Assembly: GCA_015350385.1 (NCBI GenBank)
Contig: WNKI01000003.1
Coordinates: forward strand, 3,078,849-3,142,848
Direction: 5' to 3'
Length of the DNA: 64,000 bases
Origin: Aculops lycopersici
Taxonomy: Eukaryota; Arthropoda; Arachnida; Trombidiformes; Eriophyidae
The first letter of the stretch is position 1; every line of letters begins with the position of its first letter. Shown one piece after another: positions 10,755 to 19,621 of the stretch. Below the pieces are notes generated by a model. That model worked only from the letters and a program-made list of their open reading frames with translations. It was not told the DNA's origin and did no database searches. The translations under genes were made by a program, and so were the position numbers.

Positions 10755-12668
10755 TCAACTGAGTGAGCTCCGTTGATGCTCAAGTAGTTGTGCCGGCTTT
10801 GCTGGCACTTGAGGCTTTGTTACAGACTGATTGGTGGTAATCGAAGTTGATGAGGATCGATTAAGAGACACACTGTGTTCACTTCCGGTGACAGAAGCCT
10901 CGCCATTTCCGAGTGTGTTCTTGAGATTCCCTCTTGCGTGCTGATTTGTGGATGTAACTGAAGCTGACTTGAATAGTGGTGGCACTCTAACAGGTGGTGT
11001 AGATGGTGGCTCATTATGTTGGCCAAGGAGGCTTTTCGTGTTCGAAGGTTTGCTTGTTCTCGAGTTGATAGCCGGACTGCCACTATTAGACGGTGTCTGC
11101 CGAGCTGTAGCCTGTAGACTCATATTGTTCGTGAGTCCTGTAGTTCGGGATGTAATGTTTGTCTCGTTGCTTGTTGGTGATGACTTATTTATAATTGATG
11201 TCTTGGTAGCATTTGGGATGACCGCGTTCTTCAGGCTCGACGCTTCTTGTATCTTATTAACAGCAGAGACTTGTGATTTGATTGCTGCGGCTGAACGACC
11301 AGCTGGGCTTGAGTTAGTGCTAGATGTTTGGCCAGAACCACCTTGTGCCTTAGCTGGAATTGATCCAAGTTTTGCTTTAAGATTCAAGTTCTCTGATTCC
11401 AATTCAGCAAGTCTCGCAGTGAGCTCACTTTTCTCTTTCGTGAACAATGTTGCCTGCCTCTTCAGCTGAGCACTTAAATCATCGACCTCTCTCTCAATGC
11501 TGAGCAATTTCTCATTCTCACAAATGCCTCTTGAAGAAGTTGTCTTGAGTTTCAACTCATAGTCAGTAATTTTCGCAGCTAATTTTCCATTCTTTTCTCG
11601 CTCATCGAGCAAATCATTGAGCAATGTCATGACTAACGCTTGCTTGCTGGCCTTCTCTTTGTCTAATGCTGCAGTCAGGTCATCAATATGTTTAAGTAGC
11701 GTAGATTTGATCTTGAAACCCGGATGAAACTTCTCATCCTTAATCCTTCTCTCCTCTTCCAACTCGTTGGCTACTTGTAAGCAGCGTTCTTCAGACTTTC
11801 TAAGCCTCTCGTTCATATGGAATCGATACCTCCGATGTTGGTTTATCAGATCATCTAGATGATGAATCTTTAGATTTAAATAATTTTTGGTAGATAGCTC
11901 GTTACAATTATAGTCTAAACAATAAATTGAGTCACGGGGTAGGGCTAGTAGGGGGTGTCTATCGAGCAGTTCAAGAAGAGTATTTAGCATTTGCAAACTT
12001 TCGCGATTATGCTCTTCGTCGAAGGATACTTTCATTGAATCAAATCCTTGATTTTGTTGTTTGGAATTACTTTGGCCTCGAGTTGTATTGTTCACATCAG
12101 GGCCAGCCTGGTCTTTCACATTGTTTTTAGAGTTATTGTTGTTTTGATCTAGAGCCTTAAATCTATCTTGCAATTCCGTATAGGTGGTTGCTAAAGATGA
12201 TCGGCTTATTTCCACTGGGTTGATGAGTCTCTTGAGCTGTTCACATTTTATTGCTGCGAGTGCAATCTCTTTTGATTGTAACTCTGACCTAAGCATCGTC
12301 AAGAGACGAAGCAGGTCCTCTTTGGTGATGTTCATTTTATTTGAGTCATCCTGGATCTGAGAGTCGCCAGCTTGCTGTTGGCTTTGACTCTCGCTCGATT
12401 GAGCCATTGTATCTAATTGTCGGCTAAATCCAGAATTATTAGTCGATAAATTGGTGTTATTCAGTCGTAAATTAGGTTCGATGTTGTTGTTGTTGGTGGT
12501 GGTGTTCACGTAATCATCTAAGTTTGTTGTTTGCAGACCAGCCAAATGCTGGTCTGGATATTCCTCGGAATTTAGACGAATTCCCGATTGTTTCGAGGAT
12601 AATAAGGAAAGCCTTGGCTTTGATCCGATTGGAACCGATTTACCCTCATTTAGGCCTGCATCACTCAT
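10755..12668 (-). CDS. CortBP2-like (CTTNBP2/CTTNBP2NL/Nausicaa-type) coiled-coil protein
   Basis: A 637-residue protein from the first in-frame ATG at 12668. The frame continues upstream without a stop to about 12734 but has no ATG there, so a spliced first exon is possible. After a polar N-terminus comes a segment (LLRLLTMLRSELQSKEIAL...) like the start of the CortBP2 N-terminal domain, then long heptad-type coiled coils with EEERR, ALDKEKASKQAL and ERE blocks through the middle, then a Ser/Thr/Pro-rich tail. Relatives bind cortactin and regulate actin at spines and lamellipodia. The tail carries KPQVPAKPAQL, close to the cortactin SH3 ligand consensus +PPxPxKPxWL. Vertebrate CTTNBP2 ankyrin repeats are absent, so it is nearer the CTTNBP2NL form. 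Family assignment rests on the N-terminal segment and architecture. Confidence 0.6.
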   Translation of the reverse strand: MSDAGLNEGKSVPIGSKPRLSLLSSKQSGIRLNSEEYPDQHLAGLQTTNLDDYVNTTTNNNNIEPNLRLNNTNLSTNNSGFSRQLDTMAQSSESQSQQQAGDSQIQDDSNKMNITKEDLLRLLTMLRSELQSKEIALAAIKCEQLKRLINPVEISRSSLATTYTELQDRFKALDQNNNNSKNNVKDQAGPDVNNTTRGQSNSKQQNQGFDSMKVSFDEEHNRESLQMLNTLLELLDRHPLLALPRDSIYCLDYNCNELSTKNYLNLKIHHLDDLINQHRRYRFHMNERLRKSEERCLQVANELEEERRIKDEKFHPGFKIKSTLLKHIDDLTAALDKEKASKQALVMTLLNDLLDEREKNGKLAAKITDYELKLKTTSSRGICENEKLLSIEREVDDLSAQLKRQATLFTKEKSELTARLAELESENLNLKAKLGSIPAKAQGGSGQTSSTNSSPAGRSAAAIKSQVSAVNKIQEASSLKNAVIPNATKTSIINKSSPTSNETNITSRTTGLTNNMSLQATARQTPSNSGSPAINSRTSKPSNTKSLLGQHNEPPSTPPVRVPPLFKSASVTSTNQHARGNLKNTLGNGEASVTGSEHSVSLNRSSSTSITTNQSVTKPQVPAKPAQLLEHQRSSLS

Positions 12669-13874
12669 AGTGAAATGATGTGCCCCCGTGTAGAGGAACT
12701 TGTCCAAAACATTTAAAAAGCTCCTCTTGGTTGATTAATATTTTCAATAATAATACTAGACGATCGAGAGGTTAGAACATCATAACTCGGCGTGGATACT
12801 AGTAATAAAACTTTAATTTTTGTTGCATAATAGTTGTGATTGTATTATTGATGACAAAGGATTATGGTTGCCTCAGGATGATACTAGTGATAATAGAAGC
12901 AGAATCAACTGCCTGTCGGCAACTGTGAGATCATCGGTAGAAGTTTGTTCGCGTAGCGATGAGAAGAAGAAAAAAAGCACACGTTTACGCAGCGAGAAGT
13001 AGAAAAATCTTTGTGGAAGAGAGTGCAGCGAGACTTTACTTGGTGTAGCCCTCAGAACGAAATTAAAATTTCGCCACTTCGTTGGCATGTGGACTCGGCT
13101 TACCTCTGAACTATTCGATCCCACCGCTCCCATTCGCTTTATACAGCAGTCTCGCCTCCGCTTTTTCTCATTGTCTCTCATGGTTGACGGCGAGATTTTA
13201 CCTTCAGTGCGGGGGTGGCCTGAAATACCTGTCTGAATCTCAAGAGTCAACCGTCGCTGCTATGGACCTCTTTCTCATTGCATCGCAATCCCACCCCCTC
13301 CATTCTCAACTAAACGACGGCGTCGAGCCGAGACTGTAATTGAACGGTTCTGTTCACGCCACGACCTCGTAACGCAATCATAAATCACGACGAACATCCG
13401 GCCTAAAAATTCACCTGATGATACTATCTTTGCACGGCGTAGTGATAGAAAAAAGAGATAGAGTTCTCTATGCCAATCGACGATCATTATTGATCAATCC
13501 CCGCACTTCATGCACACATCTCAATCAGCTTTGCGACTTCCAGCTAGCAAATCGTTAGTTACAATCTAGCACCTGTACCCGATAAATTTGTGAGTTGGTT
13601 TCGTTCTAAAGTGCATCATGGGTTTAACTTATGGCTTTTGCGATAATGAGTGTCTCTCATAGTATCCGGTTCAAGATCCAGATACAGGAAGGTTTCAAAA
13701 TTTGGCATTGGCTACAAGATGTGCCTCTTGCATTCCGCTTAGCCGACTGTCGAATGGTAAACAATGACAACAAACCGCGTGCTCATTGAATTGCTGCAAA
13801 TTTTTTTGATTGGAGTCTCTCACCTTAGCAAATTATAAACTACACTATAATTAGCCATTTCAATTCAGACTATC
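12669..13874. other. Divergent intergenic region (CortBP2-like / MARS2)
   Basis: 1.2 kb between divergent genes. Frames across 12820-13490 are short, overlapping on both strands and domain-free. Expected to hold both promoters; no element is strong enough to call. Confidence 0.5.
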
Positions 13875-15518
13875 ATGTCCATATTGCTCCGAGGTCTGTC
13901 CATATTCAAAACTCCTTGTTGTTTGACTAGATGCTATGCCTATTATATTACGACACCAATATTTTATGTCAATTCATCGCCTCACATAGGACACGTGCAT
14001 ACTTTTTTGCTAGCCGACGCTTTGAATCGCTATCAAAGATTGAGGTTAAAGACAAATGACACCCTATTCTCAACTGGAACTGATGAGCATGGGATTAAAA
14101 TACAAACGGCCGCCGAGGCCAAGGGGATCGATTACAATACATTCTGTGACATGAATGCAGAGCAGTTCATCAATCTATTTAAACAATACGATACTACTCT
14201 AACAAACTTTATTAGGACATCAGAAATTGAGCATATTCGAGCAGTTCAAACAGTATGGACCCAACTACAAGAGGCCGGTTACATATACAAAAGCACCTAT
14301 TCGGGTTGGTACTGCGCCTCGGATGAAGTTTTTGTACCAGAATCTCAGGTGACACAAGAGGAAGTTGGAGGCAAAATTAAGCATGTGAATCAAGACAAGC
14401 ATCCAGTTGTATGGTCCGAAGAGGAGAATTTTATTTTCAGATTGACTTCAGTATCTGAAAATGTGCTCAAGTGGTTAGTTGATACAAAGCCAATACTGCC
14501 AACCAAGTTCAATGATGAAGCTGTATCTATGCTAAAACATTCAACACTGGGCGATATCTCGATCTCGAGGCCAAAAAGCCGATTAAAATGGGGTATCGAG
14601 GTACCTGGTGATCCCAATCACACAATCTACGTTTGGTTGGATGCTCTTATTAACTACCTCACAGTCGTCGGGTATCCAAATAGTGTTGATCAACTTAAGC
14701 GATGGCCAATCGACTGCCAGGTTTTGGGTAAGGATATTATCAAGTTTCATGCAATATATTGGCCGGCCTTTCTCACAGCCTTGAGTCTACCTTTGCCCAG
14801 AAGACTCTTCTGTCACTCACATTGGCTCATTGATTCTATGAAGATGTCAAAGAGTCGAGGGAATGTCGTTGATCCTAACAAAGAAAACGAGCTTCTGACT
14901 CCAGAGGGCTTACGTTACTATCTACTAAGAGTTAGTCCGCCTCACTCTGATACAGATTATAATCAAGTTCAAGCAGTGCGCCGCTTAAATTCAGAGATGG
15001 CTGACACATTTGGCAATCTACTTAGCAGAGCTTGCGCCCCAGCTATCAATCCCAAACAAGTAATACCAACAAAAATTGACCCTAGCTACAAAAGCAACGA
15101 CAAGATGGTTGAACTAGAAGACGCCCTGTCAAGTTTAAGAATTACCTGCCAGGAACATTATGATGCAGCTAATTTATATTTAGGAATCGATTGTATAATG
15201 GCTGTCTTGAGATTGAACAATGCATTGTACGAACATGCAAAACCATGGAAACTAGTCAAGGAATCAGACACCAATGATGACTCAAAGCGAAATTATCTCA
15301 ACCTTCAAGCTATAACTTTTGAGACTCTCAGGATTTGCGCGATCTTGTTGCAGCCTATCATACCAAATCTAACAGATACTGCCTTGAAACGCTTAAATGT
15401 ATGTGATAGATGGTGGGAAGATGCTAGGCTCAAGCTTGATATTGGAGACCCAGGTGAGGATTGTCGCATGGTGAATCAAGAAGCTAGCTCGATAGTTTAT
15501 CGTCGAATAAAAACATAG
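13875..15518 (+). CDS. MARS2: Mitochondrial methionyl-tRNA synthetase
   Basis: Charges mitochondrial tRNA-Met with methionine using ATP. The 547-residue product begins with a short Arg/Leu/Cys-rich, acid-free leader (about residues 1-22) suited to mitochondrial import. It goes straight into the class I catalytic fold: YITTPIFYVN, the HIGH motif at residues 37-40 (PHIGHVHT), the TDEHG motif, and KMSKS at 323-327 followed by RGNVVDP. The last ~170 residues form the helical anticodon-binding domain; there is no C-terminal tRNA-binding extension, as expected for the mitochondrial form. Human MARS2 is 593 aa, so this is slightly compact. It is a single exon. The next plus-strand gene begins 275 nt downstream. 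Confidence 0.95.
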   Translation: MSILLRGLSIFKTPCCLTRCYAYYITTPIFYVNSSPHIGHVHTFLLADALNRYQRLRLKTNDTLFSTGTDEHGIKIQTAAEAKGIDYNTFCDMNAEQFINLFKQYDTTLTNFIRTSEIEHIRAVQTVWTQLQEAGYIYKSTYSGWYCASDEVFVPESQVTQEEVGGKIKHVNQDKHPVVWSEEENFIFRLTSVSENVLKWLVDTKPILPTKFNDEAVSMLKHSTLGDISISRPKSRLKWGIEVPGDPNHTIYVWLDALINYLTVVGYPNSVDQLKRWPIDCQVLGKDIIKFHAIYWPAFLTALSLPLPRRLFCHSHWLIDSMKMSKSRGNVVDPNKENELLTPEGLRYYLLRVSPPHSDTDYNQVQAVRRLNSEMADTFGNLLSRACAPAINPKQVIPTKIDPSYKSNDKMVELEDALSSLRITCQEHYDAANLYLGIDCIMAVLRLNNALYEHAKPWKLVKESDTNDDSKRNYLNLQAITFETLRICAILLQPIIPNLTDTALKRLNVCDRWWEDARLKLDIGDPGEDCRMVNQEASSIVYRRIKT

Positions 15519-15793
15519 ATATTCCGTCTTTACTGGAACCGTGATGAATGAAAAAAAATGCTGAATTTTAAACTCCCATCCATGTTTGTGTGCAAACTTA
15601 TCGTTTGGTTCGCGCGATTCGGGGTTCCCCTAGGTACCACTCGTGCGATCAACAGGTAGTTTGTATAGTTAAATGAATAACGCTTATTTCAAATCATTGC
15701 ATATTCAATTGATTTGCCAAGAACAAGTATATTTGTCCATATATCCTCAACAGATGGTGCAAATATCTTCCGGTTATTTGAAGAGTTCTGCAA

Positions 15794-16558
15794 ATGAATA
15801 CTGGCTTACAGCCTGAAATTATCGTTTGGATAGCTGTGATTCTCATATTGCTTATTGCCGTCATCATTTGGGCCATCTACAAGCTGATTGCATACTTCAG
15901 GCATCATTATGATGCCTCCCTCGCCGACCCCCAGTCGGCTAGTATCGGCTCATCTCCCATAGAAGCTCAAGGGCTAAGAGATGAAGATTCGACAAATGTT
16001 GACATGGTACGGATGGGAAAATTAGCCAAGGATCAGGCAATCCAGCTAACGTTACTCCGAGGGAAGTTACCATCGCCTCGAATGAGATACCTAGAGCCAC
16101 AAACAGATCCAGAGGCCAAATCAAGTGATAAAGTTTTGCACGAATCATGTCTAGGTACCCATCAATCAAACAAGACTAGTGTGAGCAAAATAGGTAGCAT
16201 GCAATCTGTTGGATCAAGGAATTCATATGGATTTGAACCAAATACCTGGCTCATTGAGCCTGTTGTAAAGCAAGGCCATAAAACCAACAACTTCTTAAGT
16301 ATTCTCGAGCGTCTAGATGCGCTCGAGGAATTCGATGAGTTTGAAAGAGAGCAAGAACGAGAGAGGGTAAGACGTCGTCGATTGGTGGAAGAAACACCTC
16401 AGACTATTTCATCAGCAGGTATCGAGGCAAATTCATCCGATGAGACTGCATCTCAAACATACATAGGCAAAGAGGCAACCGCTAGACCCGATCCTGGAAC
16501 TATAGAACTGAGTTTGATCAGAGCACAGAATACAGATCAATCTAATACAAAGAAGTAG
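15794..16558 (+). CDS. Orphan single-pass membrane protein
   Basis: 254 residues, not recognised. Residues about 9-33 form one strongly hydrophobic helix rich in Ile/Val/Leu followed by a Lys/Arg/His cluster, a signal-anchor arrangement with a short N-terminal ectodomain. The remainder is probably cytosolic and disordered except for a charged stretch near residues 170-205 (LERLDALEEFDEFEREQERERVRRRR in pattern) likely to be helical. There are no enzymatic motifs. The frame is intact across 765 nt between two well-supported genes and has coding-like composition, so I take it as real. Its 3' end lies 95 nt from the stop of the convergent Utp12-domain gene. The start could instead lie in an unseen upstream exon. 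Confidence 0.6.
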   Translation: MNTGLQPEIIVWIAVILILLIAVIIWAIYKLIAYFRHHYDASLADPQSASIGSSPIEAQGLRDEDSTNVDMVRMGKLAKDQAIQLTLLRGKLPSPRMRYLEPQTDPEAKSSDKVLHESCLGTHQSNKTSVSKIGSMQSVGSRNSYGFEPNTWLIEPVVKQGHKTNNFLSILERLDALEEFDEFEREQERERVRRRRLVEETPQTISSAGIEANSSDETASQTYIGKEATARPDPGTIELSLIRAQNTDQSNTKK

Positions 16559-16625
16559 ATTTTCAACACATGACAAGATCGCATTCGTGTTATCGAGTGA
16601 GCCTTAATGATGGTTCAACCAATGA

Positions 16626-16631
16626 TTTATT
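16626..16631 (-). promoter_or_regulatory. AATAAA polyadenylation signal 21 nt after stop
   Basis: Minus-strand AATAAA just downstream of the Utp12-domain gene's TGA at 16653-16655. It lies in the 95-nt gap shared with the convergent membrane-protein gene. Confidence 0.6.
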
Positions 16632-16652
16632 TGATGAGCGGATGATAAAAAC

Positions 16653-17318
16653 TCATTCTTCTTTTTCTCCTTCCACCTCTTCACCCATTTCGTCTTCTAG
16701 TGCGTCATCCTCTTCTAAATCGTCATCGTCGATTTCATCACTATCATCATCTTCATCATGCTCGCCATTCTGAATATCATTGTGCTTCTCGTCCTCATGC
16801 TCTTCTAGCTCATCCTCTGTATCAGTTCCAGATTCAACTTCCATGTGTGTAGGACCATCTCGTTCAGATGGAACTCTAACAACCGTCTCGACAATCTCTG
16901 TTTTTCTTGCCTCTCTCAGTTGTTTCAATAATGTGAGTTTCCCTTTGAGACCTTGGAGTTTACTATAATAGGCTGGTGAGGATCTGTCGTCTAGTAATGA
17001 GACAAGGGGTAGTAGAATGCTTCTCCCGTCTGGCATGGACGATATGACGGAATATTTTGAGGCTAGAAGGTATTGCAACCATTGCAGATGGTTGACTGTT
17101 AACTTATTTGACAGTATATTTCTTAATTCAATAACTAATTTGCTGACATGATTTGCGGGCACTCGATTGATTATATCTTTTACCACCTTTTCGTCATCTT
17201 GCTCCAAAACCTTCAACAATAATTTTTCGTCCTTTGCTATCAAGCTCTGAAGTAGGAGATTGCACCACTCCTCATTGGATGGTTGTTGTGTGGAAGTTTG
17301 AGTTTGCTGCATAATCAT
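16653..17318 (-). CDS. Stand-alone Utp12-domain protein resembling the C-terminus of WDR43/UTP5
   Basis: 221 residues. Residues 18-140 match the helical Utp12 domain of WDR43 (Utp5), the t-UTP subunit of the small-subunit processome that helps transcribe and process pre-rRNA. Recognisable elements are the LLLQSLIAKDEKLLLKVL helix start, NRVPANHVSKLVIEL, LQWLQYLL and LQGLKGKLTLL. The tail from about residue 160 is a long acidic Asp/Glu run, as in metazoan WDR43. The WD40 propeller that normally makes up two thirds of WDR43 (human 677 aa) is absent. The upstream 469 nt lead directly into the divergent WDR44 gene and contain no WD repeats. Either the propeller is encoded elsewhere and trans-spliced or complemented, or this is a reduced protein. 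Confidence 0.75.
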   Translation of the reverse strand: MIMQQTQTSTQQPSNEEWCNLLLQSLIAKDEKLLLKVLEQDDEKVVKDIINRVPANHVSKLVIELRNILSNKLTVNHLQWLQYLLASKYSVISSMPDGRSILLPLVSLLDDRSSPAYYSKLQGLKGKLTLLKQLREARKTEIVETVVRVPSERDGPTHMEVESGTDTEDELEEHEDEKHNDIQNGEHDEDDDSDEIDDDDLEEDDALEDEMGEEVEGEKEE

Positions 17319-17787
17319 ATTTGCAATAATACATAAATGTTCGATATTATATATGTAATTAGCTTATTATCGTAATGATAATAGCTTGTAATCAAGTACA
17401 ACCAAGAAGGGAACTCGTATTGGTCTAGCATAAACAAAACATCGTGCTAACCACGTTGTCACTGTTGTGTGCGTCTCGCATTCGCTTGCCTTATTTCGGA
17501 ACTTGGGCCAGAAAAACAGCGGGAGATGCCATTGGAATAGGCCAAACTGGAAGCACCGCAGAGAAGCGGCGAGTTTTTGCTGTCGCAAGGTGGGTGCAAA
17601 AAACCTGTGCATTGATCTGATTTTTTTCCTTTCCAAAAAGGCGGTTGTGTCAGTGAAGATTTCAATAATCAACACAAAAATATGTAGTCGCCGGATAGAT
17701 ACATATCTATTCTATTTCTATGATCCAGGTTTCAATTAGTGCCTAATTTGTTCCGTTATTGAAACATATACACCCAATTTCGTAGCA
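17319..17787. other. Divergent promoter region between Utp12 gene and WDR44
   Basis: 469 nt shared by two head-to-head genes. No WD-repeat coding sequence on either strand. Probably a bidirectional promoter; no core element clear enough to call. Confidence 0.5.
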
Positions 17788-19260
17788 ATGTCTACAAATA
17801 CCAATATCGAATACAGCACATATAGCAAATTCTACCAACTCAATCGTCACAAGAATGATCAAGCTGAATTTGAGGGTCTGAAGATATTCAAAGAAATTAA
17901 TGATACCAAGGAAGCCATTTGGTGTATGAAATGGAGTTCTTGCGGTCAGTTGTTAGCCGTCGCCGGCGGCGATCACATGATAAGAATATATTGTTGTCAC
18001 AAAGCTTGGAAGTACTTCAGTCAGTTGCGTATTAAGGCCTCCGGGCAACATATCTCACCGACACCCTCGAAAGAGAGAGACAATTCATCCATTCCAGGTA
18101 GTTCATCAAATACAGGCACAAGATTAGATCAGCTTACAATTTATTCCACACCAAATACTAGTCTTGACGACCATCAAAGGACCCAATCGCAATCGTCCAA
18201 TGAAAGCCCCACCAAGTCAGATTCCAAGCAACACCATTCAAGCCAGACCAACTTAAAACGAACTAGAAGTTTCTTGTCCACTGAGGACACCTCATTAAAT
18301 GAGGATCCACTGCTATTATTTAGCATATATCAAGGTCACACTGCAGATATATTAGATGTTGCTTGGTCTAGAAATCACTTCTTATTATCCTCATCAATGG
18401 ATAAGACCGTTCGACTCTGGCATGTAACTCGGGTGGAGTGTCTGTGTACTTTTTTCCATGCTGACTTTGTAAGTACTGCACAATTCCATCCACATGATGA
18501 TAGATACTTTGTTAGCGGCTCACTAGATGGTAAACTTCGACTTTGGAACATTCCCGATAAAAAAGTAACCATGTGGAATGAGGTGATTCAACAACCCGCC
18601 AAGGATTCTGAACAACCTAGCCACGGACTTATAACAGCCTCTGCATTCGTTCAAAATGGCAAATTTGCTGTGATAGGCACTTATGATGGACGAATCATAT
18701 TCTATTCAACTGAGCAATTGAAATTTTTCACACAATTACACGTAGGGAAGCATCATGAAAAGATTAAGATCACTGGTATTGAGAGTGTTGATGATACAAA
18801 AATACTGGTAACAACTAATGATTCTAGGATTAGACTCTATGACCTAAGAGATTTGTCTCTTGTTTGCAAGTACAAAGGTTGTATAAATATATCAAGTCAA
18901 ATACGTGCAACAGTCTCGCCAGATAGCAAATATATAATTTGTGGAAGTGAGAATTCATCATTCTACATTTGGCCAATGTACGAGTCCTCCACTTCAATTG
19001 GACAGAGAAAGGATAGGAACTACGCATGGGAATGTATACGCTTTACAACAACACCTGCCGAAACAAATCAAACCTCCACTAGTTCCGGCACAAGTGGCGG
19101 AGCCTCGGGTAGTAACGACAAGGTTAAATCTATGCAATCGAGAACTAATATTATGACAGCGGTTAATTTTGCGCCCATTCCACATTTGATTGTCCCACAA
19201 GCCAAGTACGTAATCGTTGTCGCCGACTTACATGGCACCCTTAGGATACTCAATAAATAA
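17788..19260 (+). CDS. WDR44: WDR44 (rabphilin-11-like) WD-repeat protein, short form
   Basis: WDR44 is a Rab11 effector acting on recycling endosomes and tubules linking ER to endosomes. This 490-residue product begins almost at the propeller: the first blade (IWCMKWSSCGQLLAVAGGD) lies near residue 50. After a low-complexity insert of about 110 residues come GHTADILDVAWS, LLSSSMDKTVRLWH, FVSGSLDGKLRLWNIPDKK, AVIGTYDGR, DSRIRLYDLRDLSL and later blades, all close to vertebrate WDR44. The N-terminal half of the usual ~900-aa protein, which carries the FFAT-like, proline-rich and Rab-binding regions, is missing, and the upstream intergenic DNA has no frame for it. The last two sense codons plus stop read AAT AAA TAA, so the polyadenylation hexamer lies inside the coding region. 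Confidence 0.9.
   Translation: MSTNTNIEYSTYSKFYQLNRHKNDQAEFEGLKIFKEINDTKEAIWCMKWSSCGQLLAVAGGDHMIRIYCCHKAWKYFSQLRIKASGQHISPTPSKERDNSSIPGSSSNTGTRLDQLTIYSTPNTSLDDHQRTQSQSSNESPTKSDSKQHHSSQTNLKRTRSFLSTEDTSLNEDPLLLFSIYQGHTADILDVAWSRNHFLLSSSMDKTVRLWHVTRVECLCTFFHADFVSTAQFHPHDDRYFVSGSLDGKLRLWNIPDKKVTMWNEVIQQPAKDSEQPSHGLITASAFVQNGKFAVIGTYDGRIIFYSTEQLKFFTQLHVGKHHEKIKITGIESVDDTKILVTTNDSRIRLYDLRDLSLVCKYKGCINISSQIRATVSPDSKYIICGSENSSFYIWPMYESSTSIGQRKDRNYAWECIRFTTTPAETNQTSTSSGTSGGASGSNDKVKSMQSRTNIMTAVNFAPIPHLIVPQAKYVIVVADLHGTLRILNK
19252..19257 (+). promoter_or_regulatory. AATAAA formed by the last two WDR44 codons
   Basis: The codons for the terminal Asn-Lys spell AATAAA and are followed directly by TAA. 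I find no AATAAA or ATTAAA in the next ~350 nt, so this may be the functional signal. Confidence 0.5.
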
Positions 19261-19621
19261 CTATATGGTAGTGGTCTAGAATCTAGTTCCATTGCGCTGG
19301 GAGTTCTGGGTCAGGCCCATTCTATCTCTCTTTTCGTGTGGTTAAAGCTACACAGAAACAACCTGTTGATCTGTTTATGAAATCCGTCTTAAAGCTTCAT
19401 TTCTGTGTAATTAGTCTAGCCAGCCGAACTTGAACTTGCAGATCGCGAATCGAGAGGTTCTGTAATTACAGATTAAGCAGTCAGTTAATCGTCTGGCTTG
19501 TATAACTAGGCCGAATGTTGACGTAAATTTCAATATTATGGCTTATATCGTGACGAGGCGAACATGGTCGTGCTAGTTTGTTTTTGTTACGAATGGAGAG
19601 AAAGTTAAGTTTGCCACAAAG
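19261..19621. other. Intergenic spacer between WDR44 and the SLC17-like gene
   Basis: 361 nt with no gene or repeat seen. It must hold the promoter and 5' UTR of the transporter gene. Confidence 0.5.
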
